Source of the DNA: Entrophospora sp. SA101
Lineage: Eukaryota > Glomeromycota > Glomeromycetes > Entrophosporales > Entrophosporaceae
Direction of reading: 5' to 3'
DNA length: 35,826 nt
NCBI GenBank assembly: GCA_958430865.1
Contig: CAUDNR010002602.1
Span: forward strand, 35,980-71,805
Shown: one piece after another, positions 1-10,935 of the stretch
Numbering within the stretch: the first letter of the stretch is position 1
How the letters are laid out: every line of letters begins with the position of its first letter
Program-made: the position numbers and the translations under genes
The notes under the pieces: model-generated
Seen by the model: the letters and a program-made list of their open reading frames with translations, nothing else
Told to the model about the DNA's origin: nothing
Database searches by the model: none

Positions 1-114
1 GAATTAGAATTAGAATTAGAATTAGAATTAGAATTAGAATTAGAATTAGAATTAGAATTAGAATTAGAATTAGAATTTGAATTTGAATTTGAATTTGAAT
101 TTGAATTTGAATTT
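1..114. repeat. Hexanucleotide microsatellite (GAATTA)12(GAATTT)7
   Basis: Twelve perfect GAATTA units switch sharply to seven perfect GAATTT units, then end in gaaaga. The array begins at the window edge, so its full length is unknown. It lies just beyond the 3' end of the minus-strand LINE remnant, so it may be or derive from the simple-repeat tail that many LINEs carry. That link is inferred from position only. Confidence 0.97.
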
Positions 115-239
115 GAAAGAGGTCTTGAGGGTATTTGTGCTATATGATTAATTGGGTATAATTGATTAGTTTTTATTTTTTTCAAGTTGATATTATTTTG
201 TTTTAACCATGAGTTAAACAAAACATATTGTGGAAGCCA

Positions 240-1265
240 CCCATTTTTATAATAGAAAGTTATTAGATTGTAGGAGATGGATGTGAAGGATGATTGAAGT
301 TTTTTTGTGAGAAGTAAATATTGGATATATGGAGTTAATTAGAGATGATGGAATTAATCCAGCTGCAAGTATTACAGGTGAAGTATGGTTGAAGTTAGAT
401 TGGAATAAAGGTTGTAATAGTTGTTTAGTTTGTGTAATTTTGATTTCAGAGATTATTTATTGATTGTTTGATTGTTAGCCATGGAATTGTGTCCAAATTA
501 GAATTAGCTTGGCAAGAAAATAGGTGTGTGGTATTTTCAGGTGATTGATTGCAATAGAGACAATTAAGATTAGGTGGAATAGCATTGGATAGTTGCATAT
601 TAAGTTTTTTACTGTTATGGAGAATTTCAAATTTGAATTAGAATAATGAGCCATGGCAAAAGTATGAATTATTTTCAGTGAACATTGATTAATGGGAGAA
701 TTTTAGACAAAATTCTGTATATGACTAATTGATAGGTGTGTTTGATGAAATTTGTTTTACTAAGGTAGGTTGTGTTTGCCATTTAATTATTGCTTGTGAG
801 TTTGAGTTTAATTTTATGAAAGAATGTAGAGGGTAATCAATATATTGTTGATTGGAGAGTGGAGTTTGATAGAAGAAGGATTCATGTGGTTTATTTCAGG
901 TGAAGCTGATTTAGCCAAGTTATCAACTAAATCATTATATTTATTGCCTGAATGTGATTTAATTTTATGGAAGATTATTTTTAATGATAATGATTTTTTT
1001 ATGTGGTGGATTGAGGATATTATAGAGTAATTTTTGATTTTAAATTTATTGCAAGTAGTGTTGGGTGTGGCGTTGTTGTCAAGTAGTTGAATAGATGATT
1101 GACTGTCTGTATAAATTGACACCAAACAATGTTATGGACAAGTTATAAGAGCAGTCATAATTGCCATTAATTCTGCTCTTGTTGAAGAGGGAAAGAATGT
1201 CAATGAACAAGAAAAAGATATTTTGACATTTTCATCTTTTAATTGAATCCAGGCACTAGTTCTCT
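240..1265 (-). pseudogene. Decayed 3' end of a non-LTR retrotransposon (LINE) ORF2: RNase H plus zinc knuckle
   Basis: Read on the minus strand from about 1265 downward, the translation gives an RNase H domain: a SAWIQLKD start, the STRAELMAI segment with the catalytic Glu, IYTDSQSS with a catalytic Asp, and KSHSGNKYNDLVDNLAK at the end. An in-frame TAA near 1138 interrupts it between the Glu and Asp segments, and the frame closes at 814. Further down, near 500-566 and in another frame, the pattern CLYCNQSPENTTHLFSC appears. This matches the cysteine/histidine knuckle at the C terminus of many fungal LINE ORF2 proteins. The reverse transcriptase and endonuclease parts are absent. This is a 5'-truncated, mutated copy with no intact product. 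A standalone RNase H gene is less likely because of the knuckle and the stops. Confidence 0.8.
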
Positions 1266-1374
1266 TCTTTAGTAAATGAAAAAAGATATTATTATTATTA
1301 AAAGTTAAATTTACTGGAAATTAGAAAGTCGTTACCATAAAGTCTCGAAAGGGGTCCCACCTGATCTACCGGCA

Positions 1375-1738
1375 GACATTATGCCAACAGCCGTTATACC
1401 GACTCCGTTATACCGACAGGACGTTTTACCGACAAGACATTATACCAACAGGACGTTTTACCGACAAATCATTTCATAGTGCAATTAATAAATCTAGCCG
1501 TCTAATAAATGGCTTAATCACTTAACAACCTAGCCGTCTAATAAATGGTTTAAAGACTTAAACAGCTTAGCCGGCTAACATCATTAGATATATTAATATT
1601 ATATATGTCATTTCTTAATATTAGCGGATAGTGGTAATGAACTGACATGGTCATGGTAGGAAAACAAAGAAATATTATGCTAAATTGATAGAATATGTTA
1701 ATATTAGAAAATGACTTGTCGGTAAAACGTCCCGTCAC
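1375..1738. mobile_element. MITE-like element with subterminal repeats and terminal inverted repeats
   Basis: The segment ggacgttttaccgacaaatc at 1451-1470 is matched in inverted orientation at 1711-1735 (acttgtcggtaaaacgtccc); the arms agree at about 22 of 23 positions. On the left, the terminal motif is reiterated about six times with a 14-16 bp period from 1375 to 1467 (ccgttataccgac, acgttttaccgac, acattataccaac). There is no coding capacity. I could not fix a target-site duplication, so the outer limits are approximate and the superfamily is not assigned. Confidence 0.6.
1494..1584. repeat. 36-bp tandem repeat inside the MITE-like element, 2.5 copies
   Basis: Units start at 1494, 1530 and 1566, exactly 36 bp apart. 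The shared core is ctagccgtctaataaatgg; the second unit is nearly identical to the first, and the third is partial and diverged (cttagccggctaacatc). The array sits between the inverted repeats of the surrounding element. Confidence 0.85.
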
Positions 1739-2624
1739 TAAAATTTATTATTTAGTGATCAGCAAGTATCGCAAGTATCTGATTTGATTGGCTAAATCAA
1801 TTTCGTCAAAAGATCCTTGGTAATAATATGAATTTCGTCAACCATTCTTAATGTGGTACAATATTTAAATCGTTATCCAAAAAAAACAAGGTTCTTACTT
1901 TAACATTAAGTTTGGATGGAAAATCTGTGTTCAGTTTGCTATAAAAAACCTTGTCAATCTTGGCCAAAGAAATACAAATAAGGAGGTATCTTGCATAAAA
2001 AATCAGCCGTTCTCATATGTATGTATATATTAGCTTTAGTTTTACAATATATTCAAAGTTTTAATTGAATTTAATTGGATAGAATTAGGGGTGGTTATTA
2101 TTTGGGGCATGGAAAAATAGAAACAGCCCTTACTGCAAACTTCGGATTGCCTTAAAACTTCTTCATCAATATCTGGGATTGAGATTTTTTCATAAAGAAA
2201 ATTAAATTCACTGGTTGTAATTTTATCCAATAATGATGATACTTCATAGAAATCTTCTAAATTGAATATTAGTTACATTATTATTTATTATCAAACACTT
2301 CTATTTTGAAATATATATTTTTTTTAATTGGAAGTAATAGAAACTGGTGAAACGTTGTAATAATGATGAACAATTTATTTAAAAATTTTTTCTAAATTTT
2401 CTAAATATAAAATTAATACATTTTTAAAACAACAATATTATACAAATAAATGTTGATAACATTTTTAATAAATAAATATATTTTATTTCACCGATCATTA
2501 AATTGACAAATAAGAATGAAGAAGGCGAAATAATGACAAAAATGGACAAACCATTTAAGGAATAATAATAATAGATTGTGAGTATATTAATATATAATGT
2601 TATTAATCTATATATGCTAAATCA
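1739..2624. other. Noncoding stretch, 3' flank of the glycosyltransferase gene
   Basis: This is AT-rich sequence with no supported gene. A 62-codon minus-strand frame at 2042-2230 has no recognisable family. The last 150 bp probably contain the 3' untranslated region of the minus-strand glycosyltransferase. Confidence 0.6.
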
Positions 2625-4900
2625 TTATGATGTTTCATGTTTTTGAATTGCCATCTTATAAATTGTAGTGTATTGATCAACAGCTCCACCAACTTTATTC
2701 CAATCTAAACTTAAGGCATCCTTAATCAATTTCCTCAAAAATATTTCTTTGCCTCTAATATCATGTGACAATTCTTTTATATCATTGATGGCTGTACTTA
2801 AAGCCAATCTCATTTCCTCAATTGATAAATCAAGCATATCAGTTGTGTATATATTAAACAAATATGAATTATAGTTGAAATCCAAATCATCTGATGGTGA
2901 TGATGGTATATCATGTGTTTTATTTTTCAAAAATTCCTTTAATCCACCAACACCTGTACTAACCACTGGAGTTCCAAATAATAAACCTTCAACTGCCACT
3001 AATCCAAAGCTTTCTGTTATGCTAGGTACAAATAATATATCAGCAGCAGCCCTATACAAAACACCCCAATTTTGTTGAAATTCAAAATCACTAATAACTA
3101 CAACATTATCTGGGTACTCTTCACTTATGCTAATAACTTTTTCCACAGGATAACTATTACATTGTCCCATTATTATAAATTTAGCATTTAATTGTGAAAT
3201 AATTTGAGCAGCATCACGTAAAAATTGTACACCTTTATTATATTGGAATCTACCTACAAACAACACAATCACACGATTCAAATCTTCTTCTCTCAAAAGA
3301 CCTTCTCTAATCAAATGTTTCTTTGCACTATATTTTGAATAAATTACCAGGTCATTATAATGTTCTTCAATATTTCCATGAACAAGGGTATTTGGATTGA
3401 ATGTATTAATGTTTTTTGGAAAGTTTGAATTGGTTTCAATTAATAATATGTCATTAAACGGATTAGAACTTATAAGATCAATACCACTAGTTATGCCAAT
3501 CCAATTTCCTGTTCTAGCACGTTCCAGTATACTAGGCATAATCAATTCTTTAAGATAGAAATCCATCGGTCCTTCCACCATTTCTTTAGCCATTGTATAT
3601 GAAACAAATGTGACATAATCTGCTTGATCAATTGCTAATGATGATGTGTACATTCTTGAACCATGAAAATAATTTGGCTTTTCAGTTGTGTAATCTTTTA
3701 AATCCATAAATTTTAAAATATTTACAACTTCATTTGAGTACAATTGTTCTTCCAAATAATCATGTAAAGTATAAACAATAGCAGGTGGTGGTTTACTAAA
3801 TCTGTTGTTTTCTTTATTTAAATCCTTAAGGAATTCAATCACCAATGCATTTGTAGCACCATGAATATGTATGATATCAACACCATGTTCTTCTCGAGTA
3901 TCAAATAAAGGAGTATCAACAATATTGGTTATATACGCTATTAATTCAGCTACAGCTTTGCAAAAATATAAATCCCTCCATTCTTGAGGTAAACTTGGTG
4001 GTGATGAATATATATCAGTGACACGTTTTGATTTAAAGGCTAAATTAAAAGGCGCCGCATCTTTACTATGACCTATTGCAAAAACCCTTATAGCTTTTGG
4101 CTCTGGTGGTGATTCGTCATTCAATACATCGTCATCTTGAGTTACATTCCAAAAAAATTGATATACTGTAAACACCACCTGTTCTGGATTCCCATATTTA
4201 TCTTGAATATCAATTGACATTTGAGCAAAACTATGAATGTCATGATGTGACTTCAAGAAAGAATAGTAAGGCATGATTACATTCACTTCCAATGCACTAT
4301 TAGCAGTTTGAGCTTGTGACAATCCTGTAACTATATGACCTAATCCACCCATTGATGCTAATCCGAATTCTTTTGTGACATGAAAAATATTGGTAACTTG
4401 ATTTAACTCAGTTGTTACATTAGAAGGTATACCAATATATTTTACTGGTTGGTAATTTTGTTTTTCTTTTTTTTAAAAACATACAAAAATTTTTTTATTA
4501 TTGTTAATATTATGATGAAAACATCCATTTTATAAATTATGATTGAAAAATATTTTAACGCACCTATTTTGGGATGACCATTCCTCGAAGATAATAAGAA
4601 GTTCATAAACATTAAAACACCTGGAAGCAAAGCTAAAATAATCATAACCACTATTAAATATGATACACATCTCCAACGTTTTCTTTCTATATATGGTCCA
4701 ATTAACGGCATATGATTCATTCTATGTTTTGTCATAATAATAAATTGATTATTATTATTATTAATAAAAGAATTATCATTTTTTTCACATGGAACTTTGG
4801 CTTCTAAATTTCCTAAAAGTTGATCAGACAACATATTAGCGTTATTGTAACTAGTAGTGGTTTCGGTTTGAAAATTTGGTGATCTTGATCTTGGACGCAT
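2625..4900 (-). CDS. Membrane-anchored GT5-like glycosyltransferase (starch/glycogen synthase fold)
   Basis: There are two exons, 4900-4564 and 4444-2625, giving 718 residues. The intron 4563-4445 starts gtgcgt and ends ccag, and joining restores the frame through HPKI-VKYIGIP. The first Met is at 4900, after an in-frame stop. Residues 80-103 form one hydrophobic segment after a 79-residue polar N terminus, suggesting a type II membrane anchor with a lumenal or external catalytic part. The GT-B signature is clear: FGLASMGGLGHIVTGL (about 139-154) resembles the N-terminal GGL motif of GT5, DIIHIHGATNALV (about 302) and TSGIDLISSNPFND (about 431) follow, then GRFQYNKGV (510-518) and the E-x7-E motif ESFGLVAVEG (590-599). 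GT5 enzymes use ADP- or UDP-glucose to make alpha-glucans. The usual Lys before GGL is not seen (SMGGLG). Substrate and product are unknown; wall or storage alpha-glucan is only a possibility. Confidence 0.85.
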
Positions 4901-6645
4901 TCCTGGAGAGTTCGTAATTATTTAATGTTGGATTTTATTAAACAATAGTGTTTTCATAATTTATATGTGATTGTTAATTAAAAAAGTATTACAAACAAAC
5001 AAAACAAACGTTTGATTGATAAAGGATCTCCATAACAAATAACAAAATTGAGTTTTTTGTGCGGAATTGTGTTGCATAATATTATTAATAATGCATTATT
5101 ATTATTATTATTTTATATTACTTGCCATATTTCACACGACTAAAAATCTTTGTTAATATGATATTCGTCCAGTCAACGCTCGTCATTGACTAATAATAAC
5201 ACACCATTATGGTGAAGCGTAATAATATTCATACTTTCTTTTCAGTAGACTTGAGTATGCTGAGTCCTTTACATTATTTAGAATGATAAAATATTTTTCT
5301 AGTTGTATATTAATATTATAACTGTACTTTCTAATGTTATTTTTTTTTGTTGTCGAGTTGTAATGAAATAAATAAAATATGTAATTTATTTAAATTACTT
5401 CTTTATTTTCGAATTACTTCTTTTGTAGTTTATTAAATAGGACTTTTGTGATTATTGGTGTTGAATTGAAATTTTAATGAATTATGCTAGCAAGCCTCGA
5501 AATATTATTCAAAAAGGGTAAAACCATAATTTAGTAACGAATGACTTGACTCAACACATGACTAGTAGTTTGGTCAAGTATATCATTAGGGTTACGCACT
5601 CAAACCTTATATCGCCAGATGCAATAATAAATTTATTATTGAATATCTATCGTCATTCTATTCTCTTGAAATCTTGCTTCATCTTTACATGTATTAATAT
5701 CATTTTGAATATTATTATTCATATTTGCTATACCATCTTGGAGTTATTATCCTAGTGATGAATGAAACATCTCTTTGTATCGAAGCAATTTCTGCCTTTG
5801 ATTTGCTTTCGACTTATTTCTAATCTTGTCCAAAAATCTATTAATGCCGCTTTATAAAGTACCCTATTTATATGTTGTGGTAGTTTCAGAAGATAGAAAT
5901 TGTTTATTAATAAAATGAAGGAATGTAATTTCTCCATTTCTCGTTATTCTTTCCTTCATCTTAACCACTATCCTCCCCTCACGTTCTGCTTAATCTCCAT
6001 TCCTTATATTTTAAAGTTCTACTTTGGATAATAACTTTAATCTAATCTTGAGACTAAAATTTCAAATAATTTCTATTATAAAACAAGCTCACGGGTCTGG
6101 GACACTTTACCGACAAGTATTGTGTTAACAATTTGCCAAGGACTGTGTGAAGACCTGGATAACTAGCTAAAAGTTTGGTTTTTTACAACAAGTTAAATCA
6201 ACCGTTAATTAACTAATAACACCATTTATTTTCCTTACTTTGCATCAAAAACCAGTTCATAAAAATACAATATAGATACATGTGTAATATATTTTTTTTT
6301 TGTCTGACGAAATTGATAAAAATTGCATATTCGTGTTATTTTTTTATTAAATTTATTATCAATCATTCACAAAAAACTTTTACATTAATAAATTTTTTAG
6401 GTAATTATATATTTGATTTGCGATAATTTGTGATAATTCTTGAAAAGAATTGGTGTTTATCTAATAATAATTTTCGAAAGGAACTCGTGTTTGCGTTCAC
6501 GATTTTCTATGTATTTTTATTTTGGTAAAAAGGCTCATATGGGGTGAGTATAACTCATGACATAGAATGCCTCACCAAATAAGTATGCTGAATTAACATC
6601 AATATTCTTTATGTATATATCCCATAGTTCGTTATATTTTATAAT
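4901..6645. other. Intergenic region upstream of the glycosyltransferase
   Basis: This 1.7-kb AT-rich stretch contains no supported gene. It should hold the promoter of the minus-strand glycosyltransferase at its left end, but no motif stands out. Frames at 5546-5755 (+) and 5752-5937 (-) are short and unrecognised. A short match to the 1.4-kb element lies at 6101 and is listed separately. Confidence 0.6.
6101..6120. repeat. Solo copy of the 'ttttaccgacaa' terminal motif
   Basis: The sequence gacactttaccgacaagtat matches the terminal motif of the 1.4-kb MITE-like element (gacgttttaccgacaagaca), with the ttaccgacaag core identical. No inverted partner was found nearby, so this may be a solo end or a fragment of the same family. 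Confidence 0.45.
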
Positions 6646-7864
6646 ATGGCCAAGATGCATACATTGCAAGATACCAAAAGTATGGAATCGAAAAAAATAC
6701 GAGGGCAGGGGTATAGGCTTGGCAGTATCCGCAAACAAGAACTCAAGGATGCATTACATGTTAGTAGTAAGACCAATTCTGAGCTCATTGATAATTTCAA
6801 AAATCTCCAGGTGGTATATTCAAAGTTTAGTAAAAATATCAAACAGGAAAATGCTCAATTACAACACAGGCTGATGTATATATTCAACGATTTTGCTCTC
6901 GTGCTCTACAACTTATTTCTGAAGTTAAGTGATTGAGGGAAGAAATATCTGTTCACAAATCACAAAATAACCACCAGCAGATTGCAATGAATGATTATAA
7001 TATCAAGTTGCATGATATACAAAATGCTTTATCGGAAAAACCAAAAGAAGCAAAGTCGCTCCAAACTAAGGTAAAGAAATTGGGAGGTAACCTGACTTCA
7101 GCTCAAAAAAACTCATCCATGAAAGAATCTGAGGTCTTGTTCCTCAAATCTAAATTAGCTGAATTAGAGCAAATGAAAGATGAATTATCACAAAAGTTAA
7201 CGAGCTGGAGAAACTGAAATTGGAAGCCACACCTCGATTTTCATCTGCAGTTAGCGGAGGTGACGAAAAAAATATATCAATTTTTAGCCACCCTGTGACT
7301 GCCTTCAGCAATTATACTTCTTCTGTCTCACAAAGTGATGCTCCCACATCTAATAAACCTAAGCTAGATTTTAGTAAGTTTTTAAAACATAGAAATAATA
7401 TGGACCAAACAGAAAGAATTGATGCACACCAATCCAGTGATACCATAAATAAGGCTAATGATGATACAAAGCCTCAAAACACCAATTCCTCGGAATTATC
7501 TAATATGAAGTCTTCTACCAGTGAAGATAGTCATGCTGATAACTCACAAATAGTAGAAACTAAAATTTTTTCAGAAGAGGCCATCTCTAAAACCGATTTC
7601 ATTGGAAATGATCAAAGTTATGCGACTAAAATAGAAATGGCTGAGATATTACCTATTGGAGCATTAGGGGCATGTGAAACCTTGGTTAATGATAAGTATC
7701 GAATCCCTCCCATTGTTAAGCTTGTTATTCTTATAATAATAGCAATACTAATTATATGGTTTGTGCATAAGCTTATTATTTGGAATAAAGAAAAATCTAC
7801 AAAGTCCAAATCCAAAAATGATTCTGATCGAAGTAAAATTTCAGGTAGGCAATATATTTATTGA
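6646..7864 (+). pseudogene. Broken gene for a coiled-coil protein with a C-terminal membrane anchor
   Basis: The coding trace runs through all three frames. From 6646 to about 6870 one frame gives a Lys/Arg-rich start and then helix (ELIDNFKNLQVVYSKFSKNI). From about 6870 a second frame continues (IQRFCSRALQLISEVK, TGA at 6930, LREEISVHKSQNN) with heptad-like coiled coil to about 7205. A third frame then continues as KVNELEKLKLEATPRFSS to 7861. The third part is a Ser/Asn/Asp-rich linker followed by a hydrophobic helix (IVKLVILIIIAILIIWFVHK) and a short basic tail, the layout of a tail-anchored protein. The frame changes have no GT..AG intron between them, so frameshift decay is more likely than splicing. 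If the last exon ended at TCAG|gtagg near 7843, the tail would differ. The family is not recognised. Confidence 0.55.
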
Positions 7865-8009
7865 TATATGCAAAGGTATTCGACTCAGCACATGATACGC
7901 AAAAGTAATACGTCAAAGTGAGAAATTTTTTTGAATCTGTAATTTTTTGAATAAAAAAAGCAAAACCGGGATTTAAAAATCCACAAGTTTCAATAAATTC
8001 ACAATAAAA

Positions 8010-8530
8010 ATGTATTCGTATAATCCACTTCTGCTTCCAGATACAATTGCAATAATCGTTCAAAAACTCCCATTGGTTGGTCTCAGTATAGCTTTATGCA
8101 TTAATCATACTTGGAATAAGGAAGTGAAACTTGAATTGCATATGAGGCATGAAAAGTTTAAAAATCAATATTGGAGAACAGTATCAGTAAGATATATAGA
8201 AAACCACTTAAACATCAGGAAGAAGAGGGTAAGCGATTTAGCGACTACATGAGTACTGATGAGTATAAAAGAACACAGCAACAAAATGAGATTTTTAGAT
8301 GAGAAATGTAATGAACTCTTCTATGAACCAGTAGAAGTAGAAAGATACATGTTACGAAATAAATTAATCAGAAAAAGATAAAGAGGCAATGTATTAAATC
8401 ATATTAATCATGTTAATAAGAATAGGTGGTTGTATCCCTGGTCGAAATATGAAATAGAGGAAACAATTAATCCTATAGATTATGAACTTAATATACTTTT
8501 CGATGAGACAGAGATTTGGAGTTCATTGTA
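8010..8530 (+). pseudogene. Broken F-box-like protein gene
   Basis: From the ATG at 8010 the translation begins MYSYNPLLLPDTIAIIVQKL and continues PLVGLSIALCINHTWNKEV. This fits the F-box pattern of LP near the start, a helix, then a conserved Trp. F-box proteins bind SKP1 and present substrates to SCF ubiquitin ligases, and fungi of the suspected group carry many. The frame hits TGA at 8250. A +1 frame gives a plausible bridge (EEEGKRFSDYMSTDEYKR), and the original frame resumes at 8286 (MRFLDEKCNELFYEPVEVER), has a TAA near 8379, and runs on to WLYPWSKYEIEE and a final stop near 8530. Two in-frame stops and paired frameshifts indicate a pseudogene. The F-box call rests on weak similarity. 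Confidence 0.45.
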
Positions 8531-8627
8531 GAATAATGAATGAAAGTTAGTGTTTTTGACGTGACCTATTTATTTGAAAAGTATTGACTACACGAGAAAG
8601 CATTCTAGAACCTAATAGCACAAACAA

Positions 8628-8696
8628 TTGGTAGGATGCAAAGGTAGATTATATATAGGAAAAGAAAGAAAAAATTTGGCTTTTGCATCCTACCAA
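8628..8696. repeat. Short perfect-arm inverted repeat (hairpin)
   Basis: The left arm ttggtaggatgcaaag (8628-8643) is matched by cttttgcatcctaccaa (8680-8696), with one extra T in the right arm. The 36-bp loop is purine-rich. This could be a tiny MITE remnant or a cruciform-forming site. A frame running from here to 8942 has no recognisable family. Confidence 0.7.
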
Positions 8697-9001
8697 ATAG
8701 ATGGAATTCAAATTCAAGATACAATGCCAGATCACGAATACTATTTTGGCACTTTATGCCTCAACATGCAAGGCCAAAATACAGATTGCCAATTCAACAC
8801 TTCATGTCTCATCCTTGCAATCGAAAAAGTTGGCAGTTCACCTAGGAAATGTGGTATTATTTATAGGAGATTTGTATTTTCACGAACTGGTTTTTTTGGT
8901 CCAAAGTGGGGGGATAGTGGTTCTATTTATAAGTTTTTGTAGCAATTTATTAGACTACTCAATCAATATATGAAAGTTCAAATGTGGCCAAAAATTCAGA
9001 A
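8697..9001 (+). other. No supported gene
   Basis: Two overlapping plus-strand frames of 90-104 codons cross this stretch (ending 8942 and 8973). Neither shows a domain, splice structure or start context, so I do not call a gene. Confidence 0.5.
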
Positions 9002-9105
9002 TTGGCTATGTTGTTATCCTGATGATAGTTTGCATGTGGCCTGATGACAAAAATTGGCCACATCGTTGTCCTGATGATAGGTCACATGTGGCCTGATGAC
9101 AAAAA
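9002..9105. repeat. 52-bp tandem repeat, two copies
   Basis: Units begin at 9002 (ttggctatgttgtt) and 9054 (ttggccacatcgtt), exactly 52 bp apart. They share tcctgatgatag and catgtggcctgatgacaaaaa. The atgtggcc/ggccacat words make the array partly self-complementary. A third, shorter trace (atgtggccaaaaattc) precedes it at about 8982. Confidence 0.85.
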
Positions 9106-9894
9106 TCCGCCACCATTGTATGTAAGTAGATACATAATCTAGTTAAGTAGAAATATAATCTATTAATTTATATTTCTACTATTTTGATGATATACTAGCA
9201 AACTCAACCCTAAATTAATTGGTATTAATATCATTTAGTTGTTATTTTTTATTTTTCTTACCACTTGAATGACACACCAGAAACTTTATCTAAAAATTCC
9301 ATAGTGGAATCAGCAGATTCCACCTTCAGAGATGTCATTAATGGTTGTTATTATTTTATCATGCTCATGTTTCTTCCCATTTGGCTATAGATGCCATCCA
9401 AATTAAAATTAATTTGTGCATCCCAAATGTAGATCTGATTCCTGTACTTGCTCTCCTGTCCAGCATAACAAAGGGATTGCTTATTATCCTCACAACTTCC
9501 AGGCGCTTATTGGTTGAGATTTGGGCAGCATGTATACACTTGGCTATTCTATAGAATTTATTAATAATTAATAACAAATGTTTCCATCATTATATAATGA
9601 TTTTAAAAGTAATTTTAATCTATATTGAATGCATTTAATAATTTATGTATACCAAACCTACATTCTTGCTGCCAATTCCACCAAAATATTCAACATGAAC
9701 ATATTATTAATCATTATATTCATCGTCTGTACTATTTTCACCTTCACAGCTACCATCATTTTTATCATCACATAACAATGCCAGTTTTTCTAATGTTTTG
9801 GTAAGTTTGTAGAATTCTACATAATTTCTTGAATAGTTTCTTTATTTGTAAGTTTTCTAAAAATTTCATGATTTTAATATCAATTACTGGATTG
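9106..9894. other. Gene-free repeat-flanked stretch
   Basis: The only structure I see is a small hairpin at 9146-9180 (agtagaaatata ... tatatttctact). Frames at 9345-9554 (+) and 9365-9577 (-) overlap each other and match nothing I recognise. Confidence 0.55.
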
Positions 9895-10018
9895 CAGTGT
9901 TGGCAAATTGACCAGTCCATTGCCATTAATAAAATACTAGATATGGTTAAAGTATTTCACTAATGGACCCAATAGACCACCAATAGACCATCAATGGATT
10001 GTACATTTGCCAACCTTG
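9895..10018. mobile_element. hAT-like MITE, short copy
   Basis: The element begins cagtgttggcaaattgac and ends acatttgccaaccttg; the ends are inverted repeats of each other with small mismatches. The flanks ctggattg (9887-9894) and ctgggttg (10019-10026) match at 7 of 8 positions, fitting an 8-bp target duplication as made by hAT transposases. The inside carries degenerate 11-bp words of the type caatggaccac. It is closely related to the longer copy at 11189-11364. There is no coding capacity. Confidence 0.85.
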
Positions 10019-10935
10019 CTGGGTTGAGATTTGATAGGATATAATTTTTATAGCATTCTAACATGATTTGAAAATTCCTTTTAACTAGGTGCTTGTTATT
10101 AAGGTCCAATACAAAGGACATAATTAGGGCATTGTATTGCATTGAGTCAGTGATTTTTACATTAGAAAAATATTTTTTGATTATTTGTAAATTTCCAAAT
10201 TTAATAGGATCATTAAGTTCATTTAACTTTTTTTAATGAAAAAGAAATATATAAATATTAAAAAAATAAAAACAAAAAAGTCACATACCTTAAATGTATT
10301 TTATAATCCCTCTTCCTCATCTCTTCCTCTTCTTTGCCATTCTTTTTAATAAACTAGAATGGTGACAACCACCATTTTATATGTGGACATTTTTCTAAAA
10401 AAAAATAGATAGTTTTGTTTGATCAATAAACTAATTAATTTAATTATGTTATGTGAAATGACTTGTAATAATTGCATAAATAAAGCCAAGGAAAGGATTC
10501 AACTTACAAATCATGATATTCAACAGTAACTATATTTACAACTATGTGAATTCACCATATACTGGGGTGTTAGATATTAGTATAATCACAAATATAGGGG
10601 AAATCAAATAATAAAATCCAATAGTAAGGATTTTGTGTCATGTAAACATGCAGATCAAATTTTTATTAATTTAATTTTCTTTTGTATACTAATTAACATA
10701 TATTTGTGTAACACGTCATTTTAGGGCTAAACATAGTAAATTCGGTAAACTTGTGCAACTTTGAGCTCAAATTCTCCACAACAACATGACATATTGGGGT
10801 ATTTGATATAAGTTGATTAACAAATCTAATTAATGTCATAACGTAAATACATATATGCGGATTTTTTATGGTACCCCTTTTTTCTCTAAAAAAGGAAACA
10901 GTGTAACAAAATATATTTTCAAATATGTTATTATG
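10019..10935. other. Gene-free stretch with scattered 'tggggt' repeats
   Basis: No gene is supported. The sequence around 10561-10591 (tggggtgttagatattagta) is similar to that around 10795-10825 (tggggtatttgatataagtt) in direct orientation. An inverted relative lies at about 11980-12030. These look like remains of one dispersed repeat family. Confidence 0.55.

Noticed and set aside
2042..2230. 62-codon minus-strand frame downstream of the glycosyltransferase
   Set aside because: It is slightly protein-like but too short, unrecognised and not joined to any neighbouring exon.
5546..5937. Opposing short frames (69 and 61 codons) in the intergenic region
   Set aside because: Neither has a domain, a plausible promoter or splice partners; AT-rich DNA of this length gives such frames by chance.
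6930..6932. In-frame TGA read as a recoded codon in the coiled-coil region
   Set aside because: Frameshifts on both sides show general decay; there is no sign of a recoding element, and intact genes in the window use TGA as stop.
8628..8973. Overlapping plus-strand frames of 104 and 90 codons
   Set aside because: They begin inside an inverted repeat and share no known family; two overlapping frames in the same DNA cannot both be favoured.
8982..9105. Possible CRISPR-like array
   Set aside because: Only two direct units without unique spacers, in a eukaryotic genome; it is a plain tandem repeat.
9345..9577. Overlapping plus and minus frames of about 70 codons
   Set aside because: Mirror frames on opposite strands with no recognisable motif; most likely chance.
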